Assembly (NCBI RefSeq): GCF_901709675.1
Contig: NC_051105.1
Coordinates: 372,001-436,000, forward strand
Direction: 5' to 3'
DNA length: 64,000 bases
DNA from: Syngnathus acus
Lineage: Eukaryota; Chordata; Actinopteri; Syngnathiformes; Syngnathidae
Part shown: in pieces, positions 21,330-33,157 of the stretch
Position numbering within the stretch: the first letter of the stretch is position 1
How the letters are laid out: the number at the start of each line of letters is the position of its first letter
The notes under the pieces: generated by a model
Database searches by the model: none
What the model saw: only the letters and a program-made list of their open reading frames with translations
Told to the model about the DNA's origin: nothing
Program-made: the position numbers and the translations under genes

Positions 21330-23709
21330 TCACGTGATTTGATTGTTGTGGTCAGTCACTCGCCATCCATCACGTGATCTTGGCTGCTCTCGGCGCCATC
21401 TCCCTCCTCGGCCTCCTGGCCTTGGGCCTCCTCTCGCTTCTTTGCGCCCTCCCCCGTGCTGCCGCCCGGTCCGGGCCTTCAGCTCCCACTCCAGGAGAGC
21501 CACGCGGGCCTCCATCTTGCGGTTACTGGACTCGGCCTCCGCCATGAGGCGAGCCAGTTTGGTTTGCAGGGCCTCCAGGACGCTCTCCAGCGCGCCGATC
21601 TTGGTCTCCACTTGCTGGGCGCCGTCCCCCGCCTCCGTCGCCCCCCCGCCGTCATCGAGCATGCCCATCTTGGTCAGGATCTGACGGCCCTTCTCCTCCA
21701 GGTGGCGCTTGGCCGCCGGGTACTCTGACAGTACGTTGGTCAGGTCCTCTTTGGACAAGCTGAACAGGTCCGAGTATCCGACGCTTCGGATGTTGGCGGT
21801 GCGCCGATTGCCCGACTTGTTGCCTAGGGCGTGAAGGTGGCGATGAGAAAGGGCCTGGCTGCGCCACGGCGGGCAGAGGGGCTGACCTTTGATGTTGAGG
21901 ATGCTGATTTCCCCAAAGAAGTCTCCTTGGCCGAGCACGGCAAAGTGGGCGACGCCGTCGTCGGCCACCACGGCCAGCTTGCCTTCTTTGATGATGTACA
22001 TCTCGTGGCCCACGTCGCCCTTCCTGCACACGTACTCACCTGGACTGAACACCTGCAGCAGCATCCCATACGCCACGACACGGGTCAGCCGAGCACCGAG
22101 ACACGCGGCGGCGGCGGCGGCGGCGGCGGCTGACCTGCGGCGTTAGCTTGAGCACCAGCTCCTCCAGGAGGCTCTTCTCACAGCTCTGAAAGATGGTGAC
22201 CTTGGAGAGGGTCGGCAAGTGCACGCTGACGGCGATCTCGGTTCTGAGGTGGAGCGGCAACTGCTGCAGAATCTCGTTCTCCCGCATGATTTTCTTGTTG
22301 ATGTGAAGGTGCTGGTACCAGTTGTCGATGCGCTGACGCAGCTCCTTGCTGATGTGGTGGCTGCGCAGGTAGGCCTTCACCTAACAGCCCAACGGTTTGG
22401 ACACAAAGCTAGCTCGTACGCTAGCTGCCGAGCGACGCGAGTCGACACGGCCGCTGTCGGGCCGACGGAACCTCCCGGCTTACCAGCTCGTGATTGGGGA
22501 AAAAGACGTGGTCGCGGTCCCTCAGGCTGGTGATGACGTTGCCCACGTTGCCCACGATGGACGCAAAGACCAGCACGGCGATGAGCAGGTCGGCGATCAT
22601 GAAGAGGAAGGCCTCCTCCTGACGGGGGAGCGGCGTGTCGCCCACTGTGGTGAAGATCTGCGCCGAGAACCAGAAGCAGTACAAGTACTGGCGGCGGGTG
22701 GACGCGAACGCCGGGAGGGACGCGTTGGGATAAACCCAGCCGTCGCTGCCGAAGCCGATGTGGTCGGAGAGCGCAAAGTACAGGCAGGCGTTCCAGTGGA
22801 TCAGCACAAAGATGTAGACCATCAGCTTGGCGATGCGGAAGGTGTTTGGGTACGAGGTCCTGGTCTCCGTGCGGTCCAGGGCCTCGTTGAGCCGCGGCGT
22901 GCGAAGCAGACGGTTGATCCTCACCGTGGCCGCCTGGACGCCAAAGACCAGGTAGAACAAGTCCGTCGGCAGCAGCGACGCCAGGTCCCGCAAGAAGCGC
23001 TTGGAGCCCAGGTAGCGCCGCTTCAGACGAGCCACGTCTCGAACCAGGACGCCCTGCTCCAGGTAGCCTGGATGGGAAACGCAGCCACCACGTGAGGTTA
23101 GCTAAAAAAAAACGCTCCATAATCACGGACGAATGTGCACATCTCTAACACAAAGAAGCACGCGGGACCCCACGTTGAGCCACGCGCGTCGTACCCGAGC
23201 GCAGGGCGACCATCATGTCGGCGGCGTACATCAGATCGGACGCGGCGTCCAGGGTCAGCCACACGGCCAGGTAGCCCAGCGCGATGGACGGGAAGCATGT
23301 CCTGGTGTCGCACACAAACACAGCGGGCCTCGCGTTTGCTCGCCGGCCGCTCATTGGTCCCCGAGCCGCCTCCGAAATAGCCATTTCCTACCTGAGGATG
23401 ATGACCACCCAGTTGTAGACAACGGGCAGAACCATGAGCTGCAGCCAAACGTAGTAGAACCGCTCGGCCGGGTCCACCACCCAACTGGTCCAGCTGGAGG
23501 CAAATCGAGCACCCGTTTCCATGAAAGAACCTTGCTTTTCATTTGCTTGCTACTCACGTGGTGACGCGGGGATCCGAGCCGTCCCGGCCGCCGTCCCGGC
23601 CGCCGTCCCGGATGCCGTCCCGGCCGCCGCCGTCCACCTCTTGGCCCACCTTGGACCTCTGCCGCCAGCCGAGCCACGCCAGCCAAGCCGAGCCAGAACC
23701 CTTGTTCAT
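21330..23709 (-). CDS. cnga4: Cyclic nucleotide-gated channel alpha 4 (modulatory olfactory subunit)
   Basis: CNGA4 joins CNGA2 and CNGB1b in the olfactory cilium channel and speeds calmodulin-dependent closure. Seven exons: 23709-23558, 23493-23392, 23301-23195, 23067-22484, 22380-22135, 22052-21887, 21823-21330. They give 616 residues (human 575). Seen in order are S1 ([18 protein letters not shown]), S2 ([20 protein letters not shown]), the S3-S4 region ([23 protein letters not shown]), the CNGA4-typical [19 protein letters not shown], and S5 ([17 protein letters not shown]). The pore [10 protein letters not shown] is near residue 260. S6, the C-linker ([10 protein letters not shown]) and the cyclic-nucleotide domain ([33 protein letters not shown]) follow. 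A terminal coiled coil lies at about 485-525 ([18 protein letters not shown]). The filter has TVGD where CNGA1-3 have TIGE, supporting CNGA4 over CNGA2/3. The N-terminal exon encodes a Gly/Arg/Asp repeat (GGRD), so the exact start is the least certain part. The 63-bp intron 6 is in frame and open, so intron retention would add 21 residues. Confidence 0.94.
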
Positions 23710-23723
23710 GGTCACTTCAAAAG

Positions 23724-23725
23724 TG

Positions 23726-23761
<36 letters not shown>
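23724..23761. repeat. (TGCC)n microsatellite upstream of cnga4
   Basis: Nine perfect TGCC units, 15 bp upstream of the proposed cnga4 start codon. Confidence 0.9.
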
Positions 23762-23981
23762 CGTGGCTGAGAGCGCGTGCGTGCCAGCGTGAGAGAGCTT
23801 CTGTGTCACCATGGACGACAACACAACATTATCGTCGTTGTCTCCTCCAGGAGCGTCTTCATCCCCTGAGGAGGGAGGCCCGTATATTGTTGACGAATTC
23901 AAGTGTGATTTCCGTTGCATTATAAATGACTTTTACAACTTTGTGATTCCCACGTCTTTTTCAGATCCACAAAATAAATAA

Positions 23982-23985
<4 letters not shown>

Positions 23986-24029
<44 letters not shown>

Positions 24030-24042
24030 TATATATATATAT
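23986..24042. repeat. (TA)n microsatellite
   Basis: A TA dinucleotide run with one interruption (TATCATA), preceded by AAAT repeats and embedded in AT-rich intergenic DNA. Confidence 0.95.
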
Positions 24043-27000
24043 AAAAATAATAATAAATATTACATACATACCGTTTGAAGATATGCATCCACAAATACAC
24101 GCACCGGCATGTCTCAGATATTCATTCAGGCGTTGAAAGGCCATCCCTCCTTCATCCGCCGCGAGGGGGCAGTGTTGTCGTCTCCATTGAGCGCATTATA
24201 TGACTGGACGACTCTGCAGGGACTTGACTTTAAAATGGGGAAAGGGTTTATTTCGGTATTTTAGAAGACAAACAAAAGTATTATTTTATCAAGTTTAAAG
24301 GGTGTCTGAATAATAACACTAAGAAAATAGGTGTTGACTGCGACTGCGACTGCGACTGCGAGTGCGAGTCAGTCGCTTGTGTTTGCCCCCTCCAACGGCA
24401 GGCTGACTTGAATAGAGCTCATTTCCGCACAGTAGGTGGTGCTACGCGCCAAAGAGAGAATAGCGCCTCGATCAAGACGGGAAGAATCCAAGGTCACGGC
24501 AACATTTGACAACATTTGGGGCTTAGCAAACGGATGGAAGGCTCCGTTGTTGTTTTCTTCTATTTTCCCACTTCTTTCTCATGAATGCTCGCTCGCTCGC
24601 TCGCCATGCCAATAGTCACCACCATTGAATGTATGCCAAAAAGATGCTGATTGCCAAAGAAGGTCCAGGGTTGCTCTTCTTGGTAGCCTGCACGTGGGAT
24701 CATCCAGAAGGGAAGACTCGGCATAATCACCTGTATGTTGGGCAAGCCACAGTTGGACTTTTCCTTCTCCTCATCCCGCGCTAACTCATGAGCTACACTT
24801 GCACATTGCCTTCATCCTCTCTCTGGGGGCGCTCTTTTGGCCCTCGGGAACTCTCCAGACTGTGTACATTGACGGCCCAAACCCGCCGGCTGTTCTCCAG
24901 TTGTGACAGGCCTCGCTTCCTTATGACGACAATTAGTGGCTGTTAGGGAGCGGGAGGGATGGGGATCCAGGGAGGGGCCTGCTCGTGGAGAAGGACACAA
25001 TTAACAAACGCAAGAAAGATATTTGCTAATGAGGATGCACAAACTCCTGAGACCTGATCAGGTGTGCGGCGCTGGGCGGGAGTTTCCCCGTGGGTTACTT
25101 GTGACAACGGCACATATGCGAGGTCACCTGACACATGCCGACATCGAGCCCAAGAGCGTTTGACATGCTGCGTGGCGCCGACAGCTGTTCTTCAGATTTG
25201 GCCCGTGCGGCGGGGGTCAAGTCCGAATAACAACCGCGGCTCAGTAACAAACGGCAGCGCGCGTGCGCGCACACGCGCACGGTGACGGCACGCTGGCCGC
25301 ACAAGTCTCTCTTTGTCGTTTTGTGCGGCGCAGCTGGACGTGCTGACTGGCACCGCTTTGGGGGGGGTCGTCTGCATGATGCAAGTCCAATGACATCACG
25401 CAACGTGGCGTCCGCCAGCATCCTCGTGCACTTTGGCCCTTTGCTTGGTGCAAACAAAGAGCGCACAATGCACAGTCACCATTGAAGTCGAGGCCAAAAA
25501 GGCAGCGCGGGTTGAGCGTGCCATTGTCTCTCACGCTAATTGCGTGCGAATGTCAGCGCGAGCGAGGCGACTGGCTAAATGAGCCGCTGGGAGCGGCGTT
25601 GCCTCATTAAAGGACACGGTGACGAGCGCGTGCACCCTCCTGAGGGAAATTAGCCATCAAAGCCCCCGATGCCGGGCCGCGCCCGCTCCCGGCAGGCCTC
25701 GGGACAGCTAATTGCTCGGACGCTCGTTTTGCGCTCCGACCAAAGCAGGACGGAGCGGGCCCGTCGGCATCCAGACGCCGGCAGATGCTAGCACGCTAGC
25801 CGCGGCGCGGTCAATGCGTGACCTTTGTCTCCGGCGCCAATCCACGCAGAGGCGCGGCCCGCCGTGCCCGGGCAAAATGGCAGTTGGTGCCCCGGCAAGG
25901 TCAAAGAAGTAAGCAAGAAAGAACGAAAAAAGGAGGGAGACAAATGGATCCAAAAGGAGAGCGGAACACGCTCGTGATCGATAGCACTGAGTTCCCCCGA
26001 CTCGCGTGCCGGGGCACGCTAGTCCCGCGTGGCCGCGTTGACCTTGTTTGCGTCGAAAGCCTGGCGCGAGGCCTCCTTGAGGAGCCGGCACCGCTCCAGA
26101 TGGTCCGGCTCCCCTCAGCGCCCTCCTGATTAAACACCGGCGACGGCATTAGGCGAGCCTCGGCGCCGACGTGTCGCGCAGCGTGAGCGCGACAAGACTC
26201 CCGGAAGGACGACAGCGGCTCGCTAAACGCGCGTTTGTTTGGGCCTGCGGGGGGCTGTCGACCGGGGGGAGACAAAAGCAGACCCTCACAAAAACAAAGC
26301 CACAAGTTTGAGTGGCAAACTTTATTGAGACACAAAAGCACAATTGCTGCGATGGCGTCGTATCTCGTTGGGAGCCAAGGTGCACCTTTTTAGCCTGCGT
26401 GTTAACTTGGTAGGCCGCTCACGTGCGCGCCCACCCGCCGCCAACAGGGCCCTGAGCCGTGCACGCGAGCGAGCGGGCGGGCGGGCGGCGGTCCAGGAAG
26501 CAAAGACGCTCGGGAAGACTTTGACACATGCTAATGTATGCTAACGAGGAGCCGCCATGGCACCTGCGCACACGCACACACGGCCCATGACATCACGGCA
26601 AAAGAAGGCACGGCGTCGTCTTCCGACGTTGACCCGCCCTCGTGCTCCCGGAGGACACGCTCGCGCACACATGCTCGCCCAATGTCCTTGGCTTGACGTG
26701 TTGACTTTTTGCTGGTCAGCAAAGAGACCACCGGACAGGTATTGTGTGTGTACGTGTGTGTGTGCGTGTGTGTGCGTGTGTGTGTGAGGGAGGGAGGGAC
26801 GACGGACGTGGGGGCTTCGGGACGCACACTGAAGTCTTGTGGCTCCGGTCCAGACCTCACACACATGCATACACGTTTGCCCTTGACTTGAGTGTGCGCG
26901 TGCGTGTGCGTGTGCGTGTGTGTGTGTGAGAGCAGATGGATGGGTCAGATGGGTCCAGAAGCAAAAGTGTGTTTGTGTGCTTTACTGATGCACAGCCTAA

Positions 27001-28126
27001 AAAAAAATGAAGGAAAACACACACACACACACACACGCGCACACGCGCACACACACACGCGCGCGCGCGCACACACACACGCGCGCGCACGCACACACAC
27101 ACACACACACACACACCTTCAAACATCACGTGCACAGCATGCACATGCACCATTTTGAACTTTCACTTTGCCCTTGACTTCTCTATCGAGCGTGTGTACG
27201 CGCGCGCGCGCGATAAGCCCACATCGTGGCTCGCTGTGGTGACGTAATCGCGTCCATGACGTCATGATGCGACTTCACGATGGTATTTGAGCGCCTTGCA
27301 GCTTTTGCTTTCCTTTCTCGATTGTCTTTGAATGTTTTATGAGCGTCTCCCTTTTGCTCATTTTAATTTCTCCATCGATCGACGCTCTTGTTTGCGTTTC
27401 TATTTGATGGTGCGACATTTTTGCGGGCTCTCAATGCCTCGAAATATGCGACGATTTGAGCAGAGGGCATTTGCTGGAGCTTTCTGTGGAACGATTTCAC
27501 TCCGTGTGTGCGCGCGTGTGTGTGCGCGCGCGCGCGCGCGCAGGAGATGAGTTAAAGTGGCAAGCCAAAGCGCGAGCGGACCCCCGCGACGCTGCAACAA
27601 TGAGAGCAGCCGGCAGTAGAAAGCGACACCCTCTCAGGGGCGCTCTCAAGATGGGGGGGGGGGATAAAAGGTAGGCAAGTGGACCAAGTCGCAAGGTAGC
27701 TAATCCCGCACGAAGCAGCTTTATGCAAATGAACGTTACAAGATGGAGCGTCCGATTTTGATGAGGCCCCGCCCCCTCGTCCTTATTTGCCGTAATCTGT
27801 CCTAATTGCGTGCAGCGCCTCCTTTGTGCGCCTCACGCTCGCAGCGGCCGTAATCCCCACCAAGTGCTCGTCGGGATGGCCAGCCTTCTTCTTCTCACTT
27901 TTTCTGTCCGTTTGAACGCGTTGTCACACACAGAGAGCGAGAGAGCAAAGAATCAAAAGGCGTCATCATTACAACACTGGTCTTTTCACGCTGGGGGGTC
28001 GGGCTAGGGCCCTACGAGTAGTAGCAACAACGCCCACCCCAAAGTTTCCCCTTCAGAGGTCGCCTCAACACAATTCCTCAACATCTTCATCCCTTGGTCC
28101 TTTTGTGGGTGGGGGACTCGCAGGCG
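24043..28126. other. Intergenic between cnga4 and olig1, no gene seen
   Basis: Four kilobases without a convincing ORF. Contents are a GACTGC hexamer repeat at 24341-24365 and a GC-rich segment with several homeodomain-type cores (ATTA, TAATTG) at about 25540-25730. CA/GT and GCGC runs fill 26742-27540. This is probably regulatory flank and 3' sequence of the olig1/olig2 locus, but I have no alignment to prove it. Confidence 0.5.
26742..27115. repeat. Clustered GT/CA dinucleotide repeats
   Basis: Alternating GT runs (26742-26786, 26890-26930) and CA/CGCA runs (27018-27115). Purine-pyrimidine alternation over this length favours Z-DNA. A further CG-rich alternation is at 27190-27212 and 27508-27541. 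Confidence 0.9.
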
Positions 28127-28849
28127 TCACTTGGGGAACCTGGCAGGCGGGGCCGGCTGGACAAACCTGGGCAGCCCGCAGGCCACGCACGGGCAGGGGG
28201 GCAAGCATGACCCCAGGGGAGGCCCCAAGCCCCACCGCGCGGGGGTCAGCGGGCTTTCCGGGGGCCCGGGGGACAGTGGGGGTACACACTTGAGGACGCC
28301 GGGCAGAGGGGGCGAGGCTCTCGAGCCTCCAAAGGGCTCCCGGGCCAGGAGTAGCCGCCCGGGGCCCGAGACGAGGGGCCAGCCCCCGGTCAGCAGCAGC
28401 CGAGGGCCGGGCCCCGACCCCGCGCCGAGCTCGCCCAGGAGCCGACGCATCTCCTGCAGCGACGAGCCCAGGAGCAGGATGTAGTTGCGCGCCAGCACCA
28501 GCGTGGAGATCTTGGAGAGCCGGCGTCCGGGAGGGGCGCCCGCCAGGCGAGGAGGTGCCGAGGAGGGGGCGGAGGAGGCGTAGGGGACCATGACCTCCCT
28601 CAGGGCGTCCATGGCCACGTTGAGGTCCTGCATCCTCTTCCTCTCGCGGCTGTTGATCTTCCTGCGCAGCTCCTGCTGCTCCTTGGCGCTTAGTTCCCGG
28701 CCCGCCTTGGAGGAGCCCCCTCTGGCGGAAGCCCCCGTTGCCGTGCGGAGACGGGAGACCAACGCAGAGGGGCCGGAGGGTAGGTCCGGCGCCGGGGCGC
28801 GGTGGGCTTCCGGGGGGGCTCGGAGCCTGGAGTCGCTCAAAACGTTCAT
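28127..28849 (-). CDS. olig1: Oligodendrocyte transcription factor 1 (bHLH)
   Basis: A single-exon gene of 240 residues. OLIG1 is a nuclear class B bHLH factor that binds E-boxes and promotes oligodendrocyte maturation. The bHLH is at about 61-137: basic region [20 protein letters not shown], helix 1 DALREVM, helix 2 [17 protein letters not shown]. The QDLN and [13 protein letters not shown] wording matches OLIG1 rather than OLIG2/3. The loop between the helices is enlarged by a Ser/Ala/Pro/Arg insertion ([17 protein letters not shown]). The C-terminus keeps the Olig-type CPCVAC motif. The ORF is open upstream for 99 more codons, but MNVLSDSRL is the first methionine giving a compact start, and the upstream part reads like 5'UTR. 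The gene is tandem with olig2, 2.7 kb upstream in the same orientation, the conserved vertebrate arrangement. Confidence 0.92.
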   Translation of the reverse strand: MNVLSDSRLRAPPEAHRAPAPDLPSGPSALVSRLRTATGASARGGSSKAGRELSAKEQQELRRKINSRERKRMQDLNVAMDALREVMVPYASSAPSSAPPRLAGAPPGRRLSKISTLVLARNYILLLGSSLQEMRRLLGELGAGSGPGPRLLLTGGWPLVSGPGRLLLAREPFGGSRASPPLPGVLKCVPPLSPGPPESPLTPARWGLGPPLGSCLPPCPCVACGLPRFVQPAPPARFPK

Positions 28850-31345
28850 CTTCAGCAAAGAAGAGCCAAGAGAAGAGTGAAGAGAAGGGCTGTCGGTGGT
28901 GATGGGGCCACGACAACCACTTGGTTGGTTGGCTGCTTCTCCCGAGGACCTTCTGGCTGCTTCGTGAGGACTCTGAAAGTGATCCCCCCCCTCACATGCT
29001 GGAAAGTCAGCTAAATGACCCCACCCCCCGTTCCTGACCAGCGCCGCCCCCCCCAGGGCAGCCAACAAACTGCCATTCAGCACTTCCTCCATGCAGGGCA
29101 CTCCCAGCACACACAAAGACGCACGCATGCACGCACGCGCACACACTGCTTGAGGACCAGCTCAGGTGAAACTTGACATGCACGCTCGGCCAACGTCAAC
29201 TGTCCTCGGCATGCACGCAGCCCATCTTGAAAAGAGACATTGACACAAGCCGCCTCCGTCCCCCGCTCCACGCCGTGCGTGCGTGCGTGCGTGCGTGCGT
29301 GCGACGGAGGGGGACTGCAAGGTCCGACTCCAAACACAAGGCGGCTTGTCTACGACGCAAGGACGAGCGGCCAGCACAGGAAGGGACGCCACCTGTGTGC
29401 CCGTGTGGAACATAGAGTGCGTGTGTGTGCGCGGACAATGAATGTGAAGGAGGCGGGACGTTAACGTTGGATCCGGCGGACGGACGGAAAAAGGGGACAC
29501 CTGCTTGCATGGCCTTCAAATAAAGAAGCCGGTGTCCCTCAGCCGCCCAGCTTCCAGGCACCCGGCGCAAGAAGACTGAAGGCTTTATGGGGGCGCGCAC
29601 TCAGCAGCATCCATTTGGACCAGCAGCACGTGTGCACCTGCTCGCTAAAAGACACGACTGTCCCATCTTTTCCCGTCGTCAGGAAAAGAGCCGACCATGC
29701 AAGCCATCCTTGCTCAGCACGCGCCACAATTGCTCTGTGCACATACGCACACACGCACGCACCGAGAGCGGAACTTCAGTCGAAAACAAAGCCAAATAAA
29801 AGCTGATGTCTTAGCTTTTATATGTGTTTGTGTTTTGTTCAGACTATCGTCTTCTCCCTCCCGCGCCATTTTTTTTAAATGAGGATGAACGAAGAGCGAC
29901 TTGGTGCACGAACGACACGTCACAGAAAATCAACAAATTGGATTGGACGCTCCGAGGCCCGATCTGGTGAAGGCCGCGCTGCATGCGCTCTGTCTCCGGA
30001 GTGGCAGAGCCAGTGACATGGCCGGCCACCTTCTCAGTGTCACCGCAGCGAAATGTCAGTCGGGGCGAATTTATTTATTTATTCATTCATTTGTTTATTC
30101 GTTTAATTATTTATTTATTTATTTATTATTTAATTAATTTATGTATTTATTTTGAGTTTAATCGTCGTGCGTGCGCGCACAACCATTCGCACTCCGGCCA
30201 CAACCAAGTCAGCCGAACTTTGCCCTGCACCATGCATCAGTGACGACGTTCATTAACTCCAAATCGGTTCCGTGCACAAGCCTTATCGAATCACTTGCCA
30301 CAAGAGGCGAAGGCGTTCAAGACATCGTACTCACCGAAGACGCTTCTTGTTTGTAGCCCAACTTGATTTTCTTTGCGAGCATGCAGCCACCAAGTGAGCT
30401 GGCCGCCAAATCAATCCTTCAGCGCCAAGCCAGAAGCGCGGTCCGACTTGGCTTTTCTTTGCCCTTGTGTTCTTTTCGACAAGGAATCGCATGCAGCCAG
30501 CGTGTGGAGTCGCCGCTTTGCAAGGCCACGCGAGTCGCAAGCAACCAACCCGAGGGAGGACGCGAAGCACTGAGCAAACCGGAAGAAGGCCCTCCTCGAA
30601 TCTGAAAGCGATTCTTCATCAACAAATCAAATGTATCGTGCGTGCTGCTTCACTTCGGAGATCTCACCTGTGCACGATTGAAGTAAATTGCGTGTGCGTT
30701 TCCCTTCTATCAAACGAGAAGGATTGTCGGCCGGCCACAGCGTGCTGAAATGGCACGTTGAGAGCTTTTATTTATTTCTTCCTATTTTTAAAGGTACATA
30801 CTGCAATACCATCGTGCGGCAAGGTTGAAAAAACACATTTCTATTACCATACCATATTGTTATTATTATTATTAATTTGATGATGATAATAATAATAAGT
30901 ATTATTATGTATTACTATTATTATCATCGTCATCCTTAGTATTATTCCTACTTTTGTTATTTTTGCTGTTATCTGATCCATATGATTATCTTTATTTGAC
31001 TTATTTTGACTTCATGAGGATTTTACTAACAGCATTAAATTTCGTTTCGGAATTATTGTAAATGCTACAACATGGATTTTGCCACACTGCGTGGAATGAG
31101 AAGGCGTTCCAAGAGGGTGAAACGAGAGCGAACCGCGCGCGCACGCATTGCACGCATGCCGTTGACGTGCGTGGAAATTCTCATTTGCCAAAAACAAAGC
31201 CAAGTTTTCTTTTCCACCTGACGCGACTACGAAAAAGGCGACAATTAATGCGTCAAATTGTTGCAAACTGAACTGACAATGTTTGTTTTCAAGTTGATGA
31301 ATGTGGCGGAAATGTGGCTTTTCGAGATTTTTTTTTTTTTGTCAG

Positions 31346-31382
<37 letters not shown>

Positions 31383-31431
31383 TTGCTCCGAAACGAACAA
31401 AGTCGACATGAAGGCCAGTCTTTTTGCGGGC
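28850..31431. other. olig1 5' flank / olig1-olig2 intergenic
   Basis: No coding sequence was recognised. It holds a GTGC array (29277-29301), an ATTT-rich tract (30071-30145) and AT-rich, TTATTATT-type sequence at 30850-31010. The olig1 promoter should lie near 28900-29100, but no core element could be assigned. Confidence 0.5.
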
Positions 31432-31437
31432 TTTATT
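31432..31437 (-). terminator. AATAAA poly(A) signal for olig2
   Basis: Plus-strand TTTATT, 120 nt beyond the olig2 stop on the minus strand. It gives a short 3'UTR. Confidence 0.6.
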
Positions 31438-31556
31438 TTCCTTGAATGGAGTCACATGAACTTGTCAATAAATAGTCGTATTCACAAAGGAAAAGACGGA
31501 GCGCGTGCGCGTGTGCTGTACAACTATTTACAACAAGTCGGTTTTCGCGCGCGCCT

Positions 31557-32393
31557 TCACTTGTTGGCGTCCACCCCGTGCAGGCGCGGCACCGCGCTGC
31601 ACATGCTGCACGGGCACGGCATCCCGGTGGCGGCGACCCCCCAGTGCTGGTAAGCAGGCGGCGGGGCCTTGAGGAGTCCGTGCGGGGCCCTGGCGGAAGG
31701 AGGCGGCGGCGGCGCCAGCAGCGGGTGGTGCGCGCCGTGCGGCGGCCCAGCCGCCTGCTGCAGGGACACCGGGTGCGGGTGCGCGTGCGCTAAGGAAGCG
31801 TGGTGCGCGGCGGCGGCGGCAGCGGCGGCGGCGGCTGCAGCGGCGGCGGCTCCCGCCCCCGCAGTCGCCGCCGGCCCCGGCCCGGCTCCCGCGCCGCCGC
31901 CGTAAATGTCAGCCAGCAGCCGCTTCATCTCGTCCAGCGAGGAGCTGAGCATGAGGATGTAGTTCCTGGCCAGCAGCAAGGTGGCGATCTTGGAGAGCTT
32001 GCGCACGGAGGGCCCGTGCGCGTAGGGCATGACCTCGCGGAGGCCGTCCATGGCCACGTTCAGGTCGTGCATGCGCTTGCGCTCGCGGCTGTTGATCTTC
32101 AGCCGGATGGACTGCAGCTCGTGCTCCGACAGCAGCTTGCGCTCGGCCTTCTTGGAGGCCGCGCGCGCCGCCGCCGAAAGCCCGTCCGCCTCGTCCGCGT
32201 CGTCGTCGTCCTCGTCGTCGTCGTCGTCATGGCAGCGGAGCCGGTGGTGTCGGGGAGGCGGCCCCCCCGTGGGCGAGTCGCCCTGCGTGGACGACACGGT
32301 GCCCGGGTAGCCGTGCGCGGAGCGGCGCAGCGTGGACAGGAAGGCGGCGTCCGCTTCCGGCGACGACGACACACGGCTCGCGTCCGACTCCAT
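31557..32393 (-). CDS. olig2: Oligodendrocyte transcription factor 2 (bHLH)
   Basis: A single coding exon of 278 residues. OLIG2 specifies motor neuron and oligodendrocyte progenitors in the ventral neural tube. The N-terminus [10 protein letters not shown]...FLS and [10 protein letters not shown] are Olig2/3-like. An acidic Asp/Glu tract lies at about residues 55-70. The bHLH at about 98-155 includes [38 protein letters not shown] and [14 protein letters not shown], which is the invariant Olig2/3 core. A poly-Ala run of 15 near residue 190 is followed by [27 protein letters not shown] and MPCPCSMC, the conserved tail. Linkage to olig1 and the MDSDAS-like start favour olig2 over olig3. An AG acceptor sits 1 nt before the ATG (TGCACGCAG), consistent with the 5'UTR intron known in OLIG2 genes. 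Confidence 0.94.
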   Translation of the reverse strand: MESDASRVSSSPEADAAFLSTLRRSAHGYPGTVSSTQGDSPTGGPPPRHHRLRCHDDDDDEDDDDADEADGLSAAARAASKKAERKLLSEHELQSIRLKINSRERKRMHDLNVAMDGLREVMPYAHGPSVRKLSKIATLLLARNYILMLSSSLDEMKRLLADIYGGGAGAGPGPAATAGAGAAAAAAAAAAAAAAAHHASLAHAHPHPVSLQQAAGPPHGAHHPLLAPPPPPSARAPHGLLKAPPPAYQHWGVAATGMPCPCSMCSAVPRLHGVDANK

Positions 32394-32887
32394 CCTGCGT
32401 GCACCTGCACCAGCACCTGGCCAAATACCACATGACGTCACAAAGATGCACACTCGTCGATGTGCAGGCAGAAAACGTTGCGCAAGCCATCGATGATTTC
32501 TCCAGCTTTTTTTCCCCTATTATTATTTTCCCTTTTTGGTTTTGGCAAAATGTGCTCATCCGGTTTTGAAATGTGGCAAGTGATGACGCCACGCTGTTCG
32601 TCGCATGCGTGCGCTTTATTAAATTTTACAAGGGAACAACAAGTTTCAACCAATTAGAAATTCATCTCCAACAGGAAACATTTGACCCGCTTTTCGATCG
32701 ACGCCAGTTGCGGAAACTACAAACAAGCAAGCAAGTTGTCACGCAAGCGCGCGCCCACCCGCCCATGCGTCTCTCTCGTGGTACGCGCAACACGACTCAC
32801 GACGCCGACTTGAACTCGTGTCAGCGTTGCCCAAGCGATTTGCTTATTTACTTACAAAACGTTTCGCACAGCCTTCGAACGGCGTAA
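32394..32887. other. olig2 5' flank
   Basis: Should contain the olig2 5'UTR intron and possibly its promoter. No core promoter element or ORF could be assigned. Confidence 0.45.
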
Positions 32888-33157
32888 AACAATGGACCGA
32901 CCCAGGAAGATTTTGCAAAAAAGAAAATGGTCGAGTTGTTTTGTATCCAAGAAACGGCTCGTCTTACGTAACAAAAATGGACCGACCCAGGAAGGTTTTG
33001 CAAAAAGAAAACAACAACATTTTTTGAGTTGTTTTGTACCCAAAGATTGTCTCGTCTTGCGTAAAAAAAATGAACGGACTCAGCAGGAAGGTTTTGCAAA
33101 AAAAAAAAAAAGAATTCAGTTGTTTTGTAGCCAAAAAACGGCTCGTGCAAAACAACC
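32888..33157. repeat. 88-bp tandem repeat, three copies
   Basis: Three consecutive units start at about 32890, 32976 and 33069. Each begins AATGGACCGACCCAGGAAG or a variant, continues TTTTGCAAAAA, then GTTGTTTTGTACCCAA, and ends GGCTCGTCTTGCGTAA. Units differ by point changes and A-run length. It lies 0.5-0.8 kb upstream of the olig2 start codon. A partial decayed copy may precede it (ACAAAACGTTTCGCA at 32856). Confidence 0.88.

Noticed and set aside
28850-29146. N-terminal extension of olig1 by 99 in-frame codons
   Set aside because: The extension has no similarity to Olig proteins, includes repeat-like CACACGC sequence at its start, and the internal ATG gives a normal Olig1 layout.
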